A DNA stretch of 50,466 nucleotides from Spirochaetaceae bacterium (lineage in GTDB: Bacteria; Spirochaetota; Spirochaetia; Treponematales; Breznakiellaceae). The notes under the pieces are model-generated. The model saw nothing but the letters and a program-made list of their open reading frames with translations, did no database searches and was not told where the DNA came from. The translations under genes were made by a program, and so were the position numbers. Positions 40,794 to 49,520 of this stretch are shown here, in pieces (position 1 is the stretch's first letter; every line of letters begins with the position of its first letter). The DNA lies in NCBI GenBank assembly GCA_031280035.1, contig JAITHJ010000016.1, forward strand, positions 1 through 50,466, written 5' to 3'.

Positions 40794-41801
40794 ATGATAG
40801 TTCTTGGTATTGAAAGTTCCTGTGATGAATGTTCGTCGGCGCTGGTTGAGAACGGAAAGCATATTCTTTCCAATGTAGTTGCAACACAAATCCCGTTTCA
40901 CGAGCCGTGGGGAGGAGTTGTGCCGGAGATTGCGAGCCGTAAACACGCCGAATGGATTTCCAGTGTTGTAAGCGAATCATTCCGGCAGGCAGGCTTGTCA
41001 TTCAGTAACATTCACGGCGTCGCGGTAACATCACGGCCTGGTCTTATGGGCGCGCTTCTTGTTGGACTTAACTTTGCCAAAGCCTTTGCTTATGCGCGGC
41101 GGCTGCCATTCATTGCCTGCGACCATATTCTTGCTCATATTTATGCAGCGCGCCTTTCTGGATCAACACCGCCTTATCCGTTTTTAGCTCTACTAGTATC
41201 AGGCGGACATACGCTGATTTGCAAGATGGACGATTTTGATACGATAACGGTTCTTGGCTCCACCGTAGATGATTCAGCCGGCGAAGCGTTTGATAAAGTA
41301 TCCAAACACTTTGGCTGGGGGTATCCGGGCGGCAAATACATAGACGCTCTTTCACGGCAAGGCGATCCCAATGCCTTTGCATTTCCGGTATCGGTTTTGC
41401 ATAAAAAAGGATACTGCGACGTCTCTTATTCCGGTCTTAAAACCGCGGTAATTCATCAGCGTGATCTTTTTAAAAAAAAAGATGCTCCAAGTGATGCGGA
41501 TATAGCCGCTTCATTTCAGAAGGCGGCTATTGAAACAATTGTACGTGCAGTACGCGCCGCTGCGGAACAATCTGAAATGACATCGATAACGGCGGCGGGC
41601 GGCGTTGCAGCGAACTCATGTCTGCGGGACGCGCTTGCCAAGGAAAGCCGGCTTCGCTGCACATTCCCCTCTGTAGAACTTTGTGGAGATAACGGCGCAA
41701 TGATTGCAGGTCTAGGATATGAATATCTGACACGCGGCGTTACATCGCCGCTGAACATAGGCGCAAACGCACGAGTACCCGCGTTTAAGCGCGCTGGATG
41801 A
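40794..41801 (+). CDS. tsaD: tRNA N6-adenosine threonylcarbamoyltransferase
   Basis: A 335-residue ASKHA-fold enzyme that completes the t6A37 modification of ANN-decoding tRNAs, including the CAU tRNAs of this window. The N-terminus is MIVLGIESSCDECSSALVEN (family GIETSCDET). Metal ligands are H111 and H115 in DHILAHIYAA, with SGGHTLI, DDSAGEAFDKV, GGVAANSCLR and CGDNGAMI also present. The start codon follows the STAS stop with no gap, so translation is coupled. The C-terminus is of normal length. Confidence 0.95.
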   Translation: MIVLGIESSCDECSSALVENGKHILSNVVATQIPFHEPWGGVVPEIASRKHAEWISSVVSESFRQAGLSFSNIHGVAVTSRPGLMGALLVGLNFAKAFAYARRLPFIACDHILAHIYAARLSGSTPPYPFLALLVSGGHTLICKMDDFDTITVLGSTVDDSAGEAFDKVSKHFGWGYPGGKYIDALSRQGDPNAFAFPVSVLHKKGYCDVSYSGLKTAVIHQRDLFKKKDAPSDADIAASFQKAAIETIVRAVRAAAEQSEMTSITAAGGVAANSCLRDALAKESRLRCTFPSVELCGDNGAMIAGLGYEYLTRGVTSPLNIGANARVPAFKRAG

Positions 41802-41874
41802 TGACAATCCGCTGCCGGTTCTTCTAAAATCCGCAGCGCTTTTTCTGTGCAGCGGCTGTGTTGGCGGCTTAGTC

Positions 41875-41904
41875 TTGTATCCGTAAGCCGTGCAGTGCTA
41901 TTAT
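41875..41904 (+). promoter_or_regulatory. trpD promoter ending 9 nt before the ATG
   Basis: TTGTAT at 41875-41880, 18-nt spacer, TATTAT at 41899-41904. The ATG at 41914 leaves a ~3-nt leader and no ribosome binding site. Confidence 0.45.
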
Positions 41905-41913
41905 TCTTCATCT

Positions 41914-42927
41914 ATGATAAAAGAAGCTATTATAAAAGCGTCACAGCGGCAAAATTTAAGCTATGCTGAAGTAGAAGAAGTAATGGATGAAATCATGATT
42001 GGCGCAGCATCCGGTATTCAAATGTCGGCATTTCTTACAGCAATGGCCGTAAAAGGCGAAACTATCGAAGAAATTACTGCGGCGGCGGCAGGAATGCGAA
42101 AGCACTGCATACGTCTGCTTCATGACATGGACGTACTTGAAATCGTAGGTACGGGAGGAGACCATTCAAACTCGTTTAATATCTCTTCTACGGCCGCCCT
42201 GATAACCTCCGCAGCAGGAATTCCCGTTGCAAAACACGGCAACAGAGCCGCTTCAAGCCGTTCCGGAGCCGCAGATCTCTTTGAAGCGCTTGGCGTCAAT
42301 ATCAATATCCCGCCGGAAGTGAGCCTTCATATCCTCAAGGAAATTGGATTGTGTTTCCTATTCGCGCAGAATTATCATATTTCAATGAAATATGTCGCGC
42401 CGGTACGCAAAGAACTTGGCATACGGACAATATTCAATATATTGGGGCCACTGGCAAATCCTGCCGGCGCAACAATGCAATTGCTTGGCGTTTATGAAGA
42501 ACAGTTAATTGAGCCTATGGCTAAAGTACTGGAAAATCTGGGCGTTCATAACGCTCTTGTTGTTTGGGGACAAGACGGCCTTGACGAAATTTCCTTGTCT
42601 GCACCGACAAGCGTCTGTGAAGTACGAGGAAAAACCCATAAATCTTATATTATTGAACCTGAATATTTCGGATTTAAACGATGCCGGAAAGAAGAATTAA
42701 CCGGAGGCTCTTCCGAAGAAAACGCGCGCATCACTCGTGAAATACTTGACGGTAAAAACGGCCCTCAACGTGATATTGTGGTCTTGAACTCGGCGGCGGC
42801 AATCTTTACGGCTAAATCGGAACTTACCATGCAGGATGCAATAAAAATCGCTGAAGACACAATAGATTCAGGAAAAGCAAAAAAACAGTTGGAAAAATTC
42901 ATAAAATTATCGGGAAACGCGGTTTAA
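41914..42927 (+). CDS. trpD: Anthranilate phosphoribosyltransferase-like enzyme
   Basis: A 337-residue protein with the complete family pattern: [20 protein letters not shown] (PRPP loop), [50 protein letters not shown] and [10 protein letters not shown]. It would join anthranilate and PRPP for tryptophan synthesis. No other trp gene is in the window, so it is either an isolated pathway member or a TrpD2/thymidine-phosphorylase-like relative with another base substrate; the anthranilate-binding NHR region is close to canonical. An in-frame GTG at 41890 is rejected because it lies within the promoter. Confidence 0.87.
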   Translation: MIKEAIIKASQRQNLSYAEVEEVMDEIMIGAASGIQMSAFLTAMAVKGETIEEITAAAAGMRKHCIRLLHDMDVLEIVGTGGDHSNSFNISSTAALITSAAGIPVAKHGNRAASSRSGAADLFEALGVNINIPPEVSLHILKEIGLCFLFAQNYHISMKYVAPVRKELGIRTIFNILGPLANPAGATMQLLGVYEEQLIEPMAKVLENLGVHNALVVWGQDGLDEISLSAPTSVCEVRGKTHKSYIIEPEYFGFKRCRKEELTGGSSEENARITREILDGKNGPQRDIVVLNSAAAIFTAKSELTMQDAIKIAEDTIDSGKAKKQLEKFIKLSGNAV

Positions 42928-42947
42928 TACGGACACGAAAAACATAT

Positions 42948-43775
42948 ATGAAAAATGTATTTTTATTGAGCATAGGCCTGATGGCCATTTCATGTACAAG
43001 GTCTGAACCGCGCACCGCGGAAAACATAACCATAAACAAAACTACACCGCTGGAAGCCAGTCCTGAATTGTTACAGGAAAAAGAGAAACTTAGACTTGTC
43101 CTTGAAAAAGCAGAAATTCCAAACGCACTATCTCAAAAAATTATGAACGATTATCAAAATGAATTTATGCCAATGCTTTTTGCCGCATTAGAAGGAGATC
43201 CTTATCTACGGCTTCTCGTTGATAAAAAACATCCAATCTTCCCATTAGAATACACGCCGGATGACCTTGTAAAACTTACCGGTAACGGAGCATTTCATAT
43301 CTCTCGTGCTAATATGATGCTTAGAGATCCTGCAAAGACTGCTCTTGAAGAAATGGCGCAGTTGGCTCAAAACGAAGGAATTACACTGACAGTTTCATCC
43401 GCTTACCGTTCATATGATTATCAAACAGAGGTGTACAACAGAAATGTCCGCCAGAACGGACAAGCAACAGCCGACCGTGAATCAGCAAGACCCGGTTACA
43501 GTCAGCATCAGCTTGGCATGGTAATTGACTTTGGTTCTATAACGGATGACTTTGCTGGTACACCCGCAGGAAAGTGGCTTACCGGTCATGCCGCAGAATT
43601 TGGCTGGTCTCTTTCGTTCCCTCAAGGGTACGAAAGCATAACAGGATACCGCTGGGAATGCTGGCATTACCGTTATGTCGGAAAACCTATCGTGCGTTTT
43701 GCTTCAAAATGGTTTGATGGGATTCAGCAATACGCCCTTCAATTTCTTCATGAATGGGAATGCCTCAAGGATTAA
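42948..43775 (+). CDS. VanY-type D-Ala-D-Ala carboxypeptidase, lipoprotein
   Basis: A 275-residue protein with a lipoprotein signal (LLSIGLMAISC). A ~120-residue helical linker is followed by a LAS-family zinc carboxypeptidase domain: LTVSSAYRSYDYQTEVYNRN, the SQHQLGMVIDFG motif (His and Asp zinc ligands) and WECWHYRYVG (third His). It trims the terminal D-Ala of peptidoglycan stems or is an LD/DD-carboxypeptidase of related type. It begins 21 nt after trpD without a strong ribosome binding site. Its end overlaps the convergent ABC gene by 11 nt. Confidence 0.88.
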   Translation: MKNVFLLSIGLMAISCTRSEPRTAENITINKTTPLEASPELLQEKEKLRLVLEKAEIPNALSQKIMNDYQNEFMPMLFAALEGDPYLRLLVDKKHPIFPLEYTPDDLVKLTGNGAFHISRANMMLRDPAKTALEEMAQLAQNEGITLTVSSAYRSYDYQTEVYNRNVRQNGQATADRESARPGYSQHQLGMVIDFGSITDDFAGTPAGKWLTGHAAEFGWSLSFPQGYESITGYRWECWHYRYVGKPIVRFASKWFDGIQQYALQFLHEWECLKD

Positions 43776-44478
43776 CCACAGAAAAAAATCCGGCGGCAAA
43801 CTGCGTTCTGGGGCGCGCAAGCATTTCACTTACTACGCCCGTTTCGATAATTTTTCCGTGGTTAAATAATGCAATCCTATCACCAAGTAAAGCGGCATCC
43901 TCCATATTATGAGTAACAAAAATCCACGGCGCGGAAGTTTTTTTTCTAATCACAGCAAATTGCGCGGCAAGCTCGCGCCGAAGCGGGGCATCAAGACCAG
44001 AAAAAGGTTCGTCAAAAAGCAAAACATCAGGATTTATCGCAAGCGCACGAGCTATCGCAACGCGCTGTTTTTCACCGCCAGAAAGCGTTTCTATCTGTCT
44101 CTTTTCAAAACCTGAAAGATTAACGATCTTAAGCATTTCCGTTATTATACGCCGGCGTTCTTTTTTTTCTATTCTGCGGATTTTTAATCCGTATTCCACA
44201 TTACCCATAACATTCAAATGGGGAAAAAGCGCCAAATCCTGAAAGACTATCGCCATATTGCGTTTCCACGCCGGCAAATACGCGGCATCTTTTCCATTTA
44301 TAAGTACTTCGCCGCATTCCATTGGAATAAGACCAAGCAAAAGATTAAGAAGAGTTGTTTTCCCGCTGCCCGAAGGGCCTGCAACAACAAGAGTTTCGCC
44401 GGAATTTACGTAAAAACTTACGTTAAATATAAATGTTCCGAATGTTTTTTTTAAATTATTTACTTGTAGAAAATTCAC
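43765..44478 (-). CDS. Orphan ABC-transporter ATPase
   Basis: A 237-residue nucleotide-binding subunit with Walker A GPSGSGKTT, Q loop FQDLALFPHLNV, signature LSGGEKQRVAIARAL, Walker B VLLFDEPFSGLD and H loop THNMED. Similarity is greatest to importers of the thiamine/iron/sulfate/spermidine group (ThiQ-like length, no C-terminal TOBE domain). Neither a permease nor a binding-protein gene is next to it, so its partner is elsewhere or the system is incomplete. It lies 1 nt downstream of the HD-GYP gene at the end of the rpsP operon. Confidence 0.85.
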   Translation of the reverse strand: MNFLQVNNLKKTFGTFIFNVSFYVNSGETLVVAGPSGSGKTTLLNLLLGLIPMECGEVLINGKDAAYLPAWKRNMAIVFQDLALFPHLNVMGNVEYGLKIRRIEKKERRRIITEMLKIVNLSGFEKRQIETLSGGEKQRVAIARALAINPDVLLFDEPFSGLDAPLRRELAAQFAVIRKKTSAPWIFVTHNMEDAALLGDRIALFNHGKIIETGVVSEMLARPRTQFAAGFFSVVNP

Positions 44479-44479
44479 G

Positions 44480-45754
44480 TTAAAAACTACTTATATCCAA
44501 TGCCTGAGTTATGTAAAACTGTTTTTGAACAAGAAGATCTATAACTTCTCCATCTTCCAATTTTCGCGCTCCTTTTTCCGCGATAATCTTAACTGTCGGG
44601 CGAAGAGGAGCTTCCGGCTTTACATCAACAATCTTTGCAATTCTGCCGTCATTAAGCGTAACGCCAGAACCAATAGGATACATTCCGATAATCTTAACAA
44701 AGGTCTGTAATACAGAAGGCGAAAAATGAGCGGCGGTTTCTGAAACAAGATTTTTCATCGCCATATAACCTGTCAATGAAGCGCGGTACGGCTTGCTGCA
44801 AATCATAGCCTCAAAAGAATCGGCTACGCTTACAATATGCGCTCCCATATCAATTGCGTTTCCAACAAGACGGCGCGGATAACCTGTTCCGTCCCAGCGT
44901 TCATGATGCTGAAGGGCAATAATCGCAACGGCCGGAGTGCATGATAACTCTTTTGTTATAATTTGATAAGAAATATTTGTATGTGAACGCATAATACCCG
45001 CTTCTTCCGGTGAAAGGGCGGTTTTCTTTCTTAAAATTTCAGCAGGGAGTCTAAGCATACCTACATCATGAAGCAATGCGCCAACGACAACCTCTGGAAT
45101 TTTCCGCGCATCGAATTTAAGCTCCTGCATTACAAAAATCGATAAGATAGCCGTATTGACAGCGCTCTTAGCTAAATAAAAATTACTTAATGCGCCGGAA
45201 AGAATAAAGTCAAGGCATTTGCTTTTTCCCTCTTTGGCTACACGGAATGTTTCTGATGATATTGCCGTTAATTGGCGCACAAACGTATTTACCGCAGCCT
45301 GATTCTTCCCTGCATGACCGGAAACTTCTTTGAAAATTTGATAGAGTTGTTTAATAAGCGTTTCAATTTTCCCATAAACAGCATTTTTTACAGCCGGCGC
45401 GTCCTGTACGGACGGAGGCGTATTTTCAGACCGCAATATCGCTGGAGCGGCCGTTTGCGTTGCCGTCTTTATATTTGGAGCAAGTTTTATCGAAGCGGAA
45501 GGTTTTACAGTTTCTGTATCTGGCTGCTTAATAGCGGGAGCGGAATTAAATACAAACGCTTCAGCCGGCGCGGACGTCCCTACAAGCAAGAAACCGTCTG
45601 TATACACTTCCGTAACACCAAGCGATTTTAGAAAATCAATATCTTTCTTACGTAACGGCGCTTCAGCGGGAATCAAGAGGTTATCTTCATCTATAAACAC
45701 AGACTCTGAATAACGCTGCCCTTCTTCCAGTTGAGAAATATTAAGTTTGTTCAC
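44480..45754 (-). CDS. HD-GYP domain cyclic-di-GMP phosphodiesterase
   Basis: A 424-residue protein. An N-terminal regulatory piece typical of DUF3391-containing HD-GYP proteins ([20 protein letters not shown]) is followed by a Pro/Ala/Thr-rich linker (~75-125). The HD-GYP domain shows [11 protein letters not shown] (HD), [11 protein letters not shown] and [16 protein letters not shown] (GYP). It should hydrolyse c-di-GMP. The final ~70 residues ([20 protein letters not shown]) form a small beta domain. It starts at GTG 45754, overlapping the rplS end by 14 nt; AAGGA touches the start codon, so ribosome positioning is unusual and translational coupling likely. Confidence 0.88.
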   Translation of the reverse strand: MNKLNISQLEEGQRYSESVFIDEDNLLIPAEAPLRKKDIDFLKSLGVTEVYTDGFLLVGTSAPAEAFVFNSAPAIKQPDTETVKPSASIKLAPNIKTATQTAAPAILRSENTPPSVQDAPAVKNAVYGKIETLIKQLYQIFKEVSGHAGKNQAAVNTFVRQLTAISSETFRVAKEGKSKCLDFILSGALSNFYLAKSAVNTAILSIFVMQELKFDARKIPEVVVGALLHDVGMLRLPAEILRKKTALSPEEAGIMRSHTNISYQIITKELSCTPAVAIIALQHHERWDGTGYPRRLVGNAIDMGAHIVSVADSFEAMICSKPYRASLTGYMAMKNLVSETAAHFSPSVLQTFVKIIGMYPIGSGVTLNDGRIAKIVDVKPEAPLRPTVKIIAEKGARKLEDGEVIDLLVQKQFYITQALDISSF

Positions 45755-46172
45755 TCCTTCCCCCAGCGACTTGTGCAGTTACGCTGTCGCCAGTCGAAGA
45801 CGCTGTAGCCGGCGCGCGAAACGCCTTCGCTCCGAGAAGCTCTTTAATTTTTGCCGCTTTTCCAATCTTTTCACGTATGTAATAAAGTTTTGCACGGCGT
45901 ACTTTACCGGCACGGACAACCTCAACTCTAGCAATACGCGGTGAATGTATAGGGAAAATGCGCTCAACTCCTACGCCATACGAATTCTTACGCACGGTAA
46001 AAGTCCTGCCGACACGAGAATTTTTCATCGCTATCACGAGTCCTTCATAAATCTGAATACGCTCTGTTTTGCCCTCGACTATTTTGAAATGAACCTTAAC
46101 CGTATCGCCAATCCTGAATTCGTCCAGACTTTCTTTCATCTGGGACGCTTCAAGCGCTTTTATCTCATTCAT
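45741..46172 (-). CDS. rplS: 50S ribosomal protein L19
   Basis: A 143-residue protein with the L19 core: [53 protein letters not shown] and [22 protein letters not shown]19 sits at the subunit interface. It is ~25 residues longer than E. coli L19 because of an Ala/Thr/Gly/Ser-rich tail. Its start overlaps the trmD end by 8 nt, the conserved trmD-rplS arrangement. Confidence 0.95.
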   Translation of the reverse strand: MNEIKALEASQMKESLDEFRIGDTVKVHFKIVEGKTERIQIYEGLVIAMKNSRVGRTFTVRKNSYGVGVERIFPIHSPRIARVEVVRAGKVRRAKLYYIREKIGKAAKIKELLGAKAFRAPATASSTGDSVTAQVAGGRSEQT

Positions 46173-46983
46173 AACTTACTCCTTTCTGCGTCTCCCGCAT
46201 TTTTTTTATTATATCAACGGTCTCTTTATCGAAGAGACCTGTCTTTATACCTTTATCCAACAAATCGGGTCTGTTAAGCATAGTCTTTTCCACGCGCCAT
46301 TCCAGCCGGCTGCGGCGGATACGCTCGTGATGACCTGACAGCAACACTTCTGGTACATTCATAGTATCAAAGATTTCAGGTCTTGTCCACTGAGGGTATT
46401 CGAGGAGTCCGCCGGTAAAACTTTCCTCATCAAGGGACTCCCGGGTAATAACGCCGGCAATCAAACGGTGAACCGCATCAATTACGGCTAACGCGGCAAT
46501 TTCACCGGAGGACAGCACATAATCGCCTATTGAAATTTCTTCATCAACATAGAGATCGACGATGCGTTTATCGATGCCTTCATAGCGTCCGCAGATAAGT
46601 ACGAGTTCTTTGCAACGGGCGAATTCCGCGGCCTTATTCTGGTCAAAAGGCGTGCCTGAAGGAGAAAGATACACCGTTTTGATACGGCCGTTTTCATTAC
46701 AAAAACTGTTTTCTGGAATATGGTTTCCTGTGTTTTTTTTACGGACACCTGCCGCTTCAAGAGCACGGGCAAGCGGCGCGGCAAGCAGCACCATTCCTGC
46801 GCCGCCGCCGTAGGGAGCATCATCACAAGTTTTATGTTTATCGAGAGCAAAATCACGAATATTCAGAGAACGATACCGTATAAGTCCGCGCTCAAGAGCT
46901 TTTGCGGCTATTGAAGCGGAAAAATACGCATTGATTACATCAGGAAACAGCGATAATACAGTGAATTTTATTCCAGAATCCAT
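46165..46983 (-). CDS. trmD: tRNA (guanine-37-N1)-methyltransferase
   Basis: A 272-residue SPOUT methyltransferase making m1G37 in tRNAs with G36. Visible are [32 protein letters not shown], the knot loop [35 protein letters not shown] and the C-terminal [21 protein letters not shown] ~20-residue insertion around residues 80-100 ([19 protein letters not shown]) is longer than in E. coli. Its start overlaps the rimM end by 16 nt. Fourth gene of the rpsP operon. Confidence 0.95.
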   Translation of the reverse strand: MDSGIKFTVLSLFPDVINAYFSASIAAKALERGLIRYRSLNIRDFALDKHKTCDDAPYGGGAGMVLLAAPLARALEAAGVRKKNTGNHIPENSFCNENGRIKTVYLSPSGTPFDQNKAAEFARCKELVLICGRYEGIDKRIVDLYVDEEISIGDYVLSSGEIAALAVIDAVHRLIAGVITRESLDEESFTGGLLEYPQWTRPEIFDTMNVPEVLLSGHHERIRRSRLEWRVEKTMLNRPDLLDKGIKTGLFDKETVDIIKKMRETQKGVSYE

Positions 46984-47468
46984 GTTTTAAGCAGTACGGC
47001 AAATCCTTTTTTTACGCAAACCTCGCCAATAAATTCTTTTCTGAACGGCACAAGCCGTGTTTCACCGCTATTCAGGCGTATTTCCAAAAGAAAACCGCCG
47101 CCGCCTTCGATAACGTCTTCAATACGCCCCAACGAACGATTATCATTTACAAGATTTAGGCTTTTAAGATCTTCAATATAGTATTCGTCTTTCAAAAGCG
47201 GCGCGGCGGCGGTGCGTTCAACAAGAATTTCCATACCGCAAAGCGGCTTGGCGTCTTCGCAATTATTTATCCCCTTGAATTTGAGGGCGGTTCCCGCTCC
47301 ATTTTGCAGGACGTCTTCGATCTCAAAAACTGATTCTCTGCCTTCCCGCCGTCCTTTTACGGATGTAAGTTTCAGTATATGATCAACTTCGCCTGAGAGG
47401 GCTTTGATACGAACAAAGCCGTTTACTCCGACTGGCCGCGTAACCAGCGCTGTAACAAAGATACTCAG
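46968..47468 (-). CDS. rimM: 16S rRNA processing protein RimM with a non-canonical CTG start
   Basis: A 166-residue protein. The N-terminal barrel starts SIFVTALVTRPVGVNGFVRI, the usual RimM beginning, and the PRC-barrel C-terminal half contains YYIEDLKSLNLVNDNRSLGR, GGGGFLLEIRL and VPFRKEFIGEVCVKK. RimM assists 30S head assembly with S19. There is no ATG, GTG or TTG in frame between an upstream stop inside khpA and the ATG at 47234, which would discard the entire N-terminal domain. The likeliest start is CTG at 47468, which overlaps the khpA stop as CTGA, analogous to ATGA coupling; ATC at 47462 is the alternative. Confidence 0.85.
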   Translation of the reverse strand: MSIFVTALVTRPVGVNGFVRIKALSGEVDHILKLTSVKGRREGRESVFEIEDVLQNGAGTALKFKGINNCEDAKPLCGMEILVERTAAAPLLKDEYYIEDLKSLNLVNDNRSLGRIEDVIEGGGGFLLEIRLNSGETRLVPFRKEFIGEVCVKKGFAVLLKTWILE

Positions 47469-47698
47469 CCTATAATTTCCAACGCAAACCGCCGGCCTGA
47501 TTTGGACGATGCGGCTTGAAGTACAGTTCGCATTGCCTTTGCCATACTTCCGCCCTTGCCTATAATTCTGCCTTCATCACCCTTGCCGACGCGGAGCTCC
47601 AAAACTTTTGTCTTCTCACCATCAATCAGATCCACGCGTACGGCTTCGGGGTCATCCACAAGATGCGTAACGATATATTTAATCAGATCTTGTTCCAC
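47465..47698 (-). CDS. khpA: KH-domain RNA-binding protein KhpA
   Basis: A 77-residue single KH domain with LIKYIVTHLVDDPEAVRVDL, the GKGGSMAKAMRTVLQAA segment around the RIIGKGG nucleotide-binding loop, and a C-terminal strand RRFALEIIG. It is normal in size for KhpA, which pairs with KhpB/Jag to bind many RNAs. It lies 2 nt downstream of rpsP, the standard position. Confidence 0.93.
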   Translation of the reverse strand: MEQDLIKYIVTHLVDDPEAVRVDLIDGEKTKVLELRVGKGDEGRIIGKGGSMAKAMRTVLQAASSKSGRRFALEIIG

Positions 47699-47700
47699 TA

Positions 47701-47964
47701 TCAGCTCCCGCTGCTGTGCAGGTAGACGCCTTTTTTATTAAGGAGTCTGCGCACGGTATCGGTTACGGTAGCTCCGCAATCGAGCCATTTACGCACTTTT
47801 TCCGCGTTAAATAAAACCTGTTTTTCTTCGCACTCAATAGGATGATAATACCCTAGTTCTTCTATGGTCCGGCCGTCTCTCGGTTCGCGTTTATCCATGA
47901 CAACAATACGGTAAAACGGTCTTTTTTTTGTTCCAAATTTTTTCAGCCTTATTCTGGCGCTCAT
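47701..47964 (-). CDS. rpsP: 30S ribosomal protein S16
   Basis: An 87-residue protein beginning MSARIRLKKFGTKKRPFYRIV, with DKREPRDGRTIEELGYYHP and EKVRKWLDCGATVTDTVRRL, the full S16 pattern. It is a primary-binding small-subunit protein. AGGAGG sits 6 nt before the ATG. It is the first gene of rpsP-khpA-rimM-trmD-rplS, extended here by an HD-GYP and an ABC gene; every junction overlaps or is within 3 nt. Confidence 0.96.
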   Translation of the reverse strand: MSARIRLKKFGTKKRPFYRIVVMDKREPRDGRTIEELGYYHPIECEEKQVLFNAEKVRKWLDCGATVTDTVRRLLNKKGVYLHSSGS

Positions 47965-47985
47965 AAATCCTCCTAGATTCGTTTA

Positions 47986-48014
47986 AGCTTAGAAAGTATT
48001 GATTTATTTGTCAA
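47986..48014 (-). promoter_or_regulatory. Promoter of the rpsP operon
   Basis: Minus strand: TTGACA (48009-48014), 17-nt spacer, TAAGCT (47986-47991). The -35 is perfect and the -10 is weak. Confidence 0.5.
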
Positions 48015-48211
48015 TCACGCTAAAGAGCGCTGTATGACGGCGGCGCAAAGACGGCGCAGCGAATAACGCGCAGGCTGGTACCGCCAATACCTATTGCCCC
48101 AGCGCCTGCTGCCATCCCCCATTTGTGCCTCCTGCCGGTCTTTCATCGGGAAAACCACTGTATACATCTTCAGCGGGTTCATTGTCATCCGGTTGTCCAT
48201 TTACGTAACCA

Positions 48212-48922
48212 TTACGCGATAAGCCGCGACACAATCGGGCAATACGGCCCATCCTGATTCCGCGGTGTCTGCCAGCACGCCGAAGTAAAAAACTCCATGC
48301 CTATATCCGCAAGGTTGAACGGCAGCGTGTTGCTCCGCCGTCCCGATGAAAAATGCTGGGGCAGGTCTTCCGCCCGCACCGGCTGCCGGGTCAAGAGCCG
48401 CCCGTCTGCCGCCGCTTCTTCCAGCGTTGCCCACCGCCCTACGGGTTTGAGACCCCACTTGCAGAAAAAGTGGTTCGCGCTCCGTATATCCGAAGGCTCC
48501 GCGTCTCGAAACAGCTTTACCAGTATCCCGTGTCCGTCCGTGTTGTGCAGCGAAAGCGCCGGAACCACATCGCAGGGCGCAATGGGAGTCGGCGTGCCGT
48601 CGTGAACCGGCAAAAGAAGCGACACCAGTTCATCATTCGTGCGCGGCGGAGCGTTAAAAAAATTTGATTTAAGGAATTGCATGGTCAGCGCCAGATTGTG
48701 GAACAGAAAGCGGCACTGCTCGGTGATCACTTTGGTACGCCCGCCGGACCTAACCTCCGCAAGTATCGCAGCCGCCGCCGTTTTCTGGGTCTTGAACTCC
48801 GTAATCTTGTCCACAGGCACGCCCCACGCCGCGCCCTTGGCGTCAAGCTGGGTCTCCCAGTCGTCAGCCATGTGAATAATGTCATCCCGCCGTGAGGGAA
48901 ACCATCCCGTATAATGCGCCAT
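48212..48922 (-). CDS. Hypothetical protein of the accessory tail
   Basis: A 236-residue protein. MAHYTGWFPSRRDDIIHMADDW begins a helical region (to ~95); PVHDGTPTPIAPCDVVPALS marks a Pro-rich hinge. A beta-type C-terminal domain (~125-236) has HNTDGHGILVKLFRD, FFCKWGLKPVG and LPFNLADIGMEFFTSACWQT. There is no signal peptide. The helical-plus-Ig-like layout resembles large families of unknown proteins in gut treponemes and Bacteroidetes (from memory, not verified). AAGGAGG precedes the ATG at 48922. GC content is higher than in the neighbouring rpsP operon, which suggests different ancestry. Confidence 0.65.
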   Translation of the reverse strand: MAHYTGWFPSRRDDIIHMADDWETQLDAKGAAWGVPVDKITEFKTQKTAAAAILAEVRSGGRTKVITEQCRFLFHNLALTMQFLKSNFFNAPPRTNDELVSLLLPVHDGTPTPIAPCDVVPALSLHNTDGHGILVKLFRDAEPSDIRSANHFFCKWGLKPVGRWATLEEAAADGRLLTRQPVRAEDLPQHFSSGRRSNTLPFNLADIGMEFFTSACWQTPRNQDGPYCPIVSRLIA

Positions 48923-49035
48923 TATGTATCCTCCTTCGTATCCGCCCAAAGCCGCGCGTCCGTAAAGCGGAGGCGGGTCTTTTTTGGCACGATATGCTTG
49001 TAGTTGGGTTATATCCAGTTATATTTGAGTCAAAC

Positions 49036-49414
49036 ACGGCTGTAGCTGTGGTATAAGCGCTTACTTCCGCAATCAACGTAAGTATCGCCGGTTCACGGAC
49101 AGTTACCTTTGGTATATCAGTAGCTACTTCTACTTCAAAAGTAGCTACCTTTGGTATACCGGTAGTTACTTCTGTTTCAAAAGTAGTTACCTTTAGTGTA
49201 TCGGTAGTTACTTCTGATTCAAAAGTAGTTACCTTTGATATATCGGTAGTTACTTCTGCTTCAAAAGTAGTTACCTTTAGTGTATCGGTAGTTACTTCTG
49301 AGTTAAAAGCAACTGAATTTGGAGTGGAAACAGCCGCCTCTATGCCAAAAGCAGCTGTCGTTGGACGGTACGTAAGCGCGTTTTGGGCAGCGTTATGCCT
49401 ACAAAAAGCGCTCA
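49036..49414. repeat. 21-bp tandem array (about 18 units)
   Basis: Units of exactly 21 bp, best conserved from 49099 to 49308, begin with GTAGTTAC or GTAGCTAC and alternate between two endings (CTTTagTgTATCG and TTCTgaTTCAAAA), so a 42-bp double unit is also visible. Flanking units are progressively degenerate on both sides. Both strands are open: the minus strand would read heptapeptides such as EVTTDTL/KVTTFEA within a 198-codon frame (48882-49478) that lacks a ribosome binding site, and the plus strand would read KVVTFSVSVVTS. Coding status is doubtful. Confidence 0.85.
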
Positions 49415-49520
49415 ACCGGGCGTTTTGAGCGGAGATAGGTGAATAGTACGCGCCGGCGGTTTTTGTTCCGTATTTCATGGTACGCTCACGGTATCATGTT
49501 TTATATTACGTGCCAAGCCC

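Noticed and set aside
48015-48200. 61-codon Arg-rich frame behind the 48212 gene
   Set aside because: No ribosome binding site and no recognisable fold; it also overlaps the rpsP promoter region.
24421-49414. CRISPR array interpretation of the 21-bp repeats
   Set aside because: There are no unique spacers between repeats, the units are contiguous, and no cas gene is in the window.
48882-49478. 198-codon minus-strand gene encoding heptapeptide repeats
   Set aside because: It has no ribosome binding site, overlaps the next gene's start, and the array is open on the other strand too; kept as a repeat feature only.
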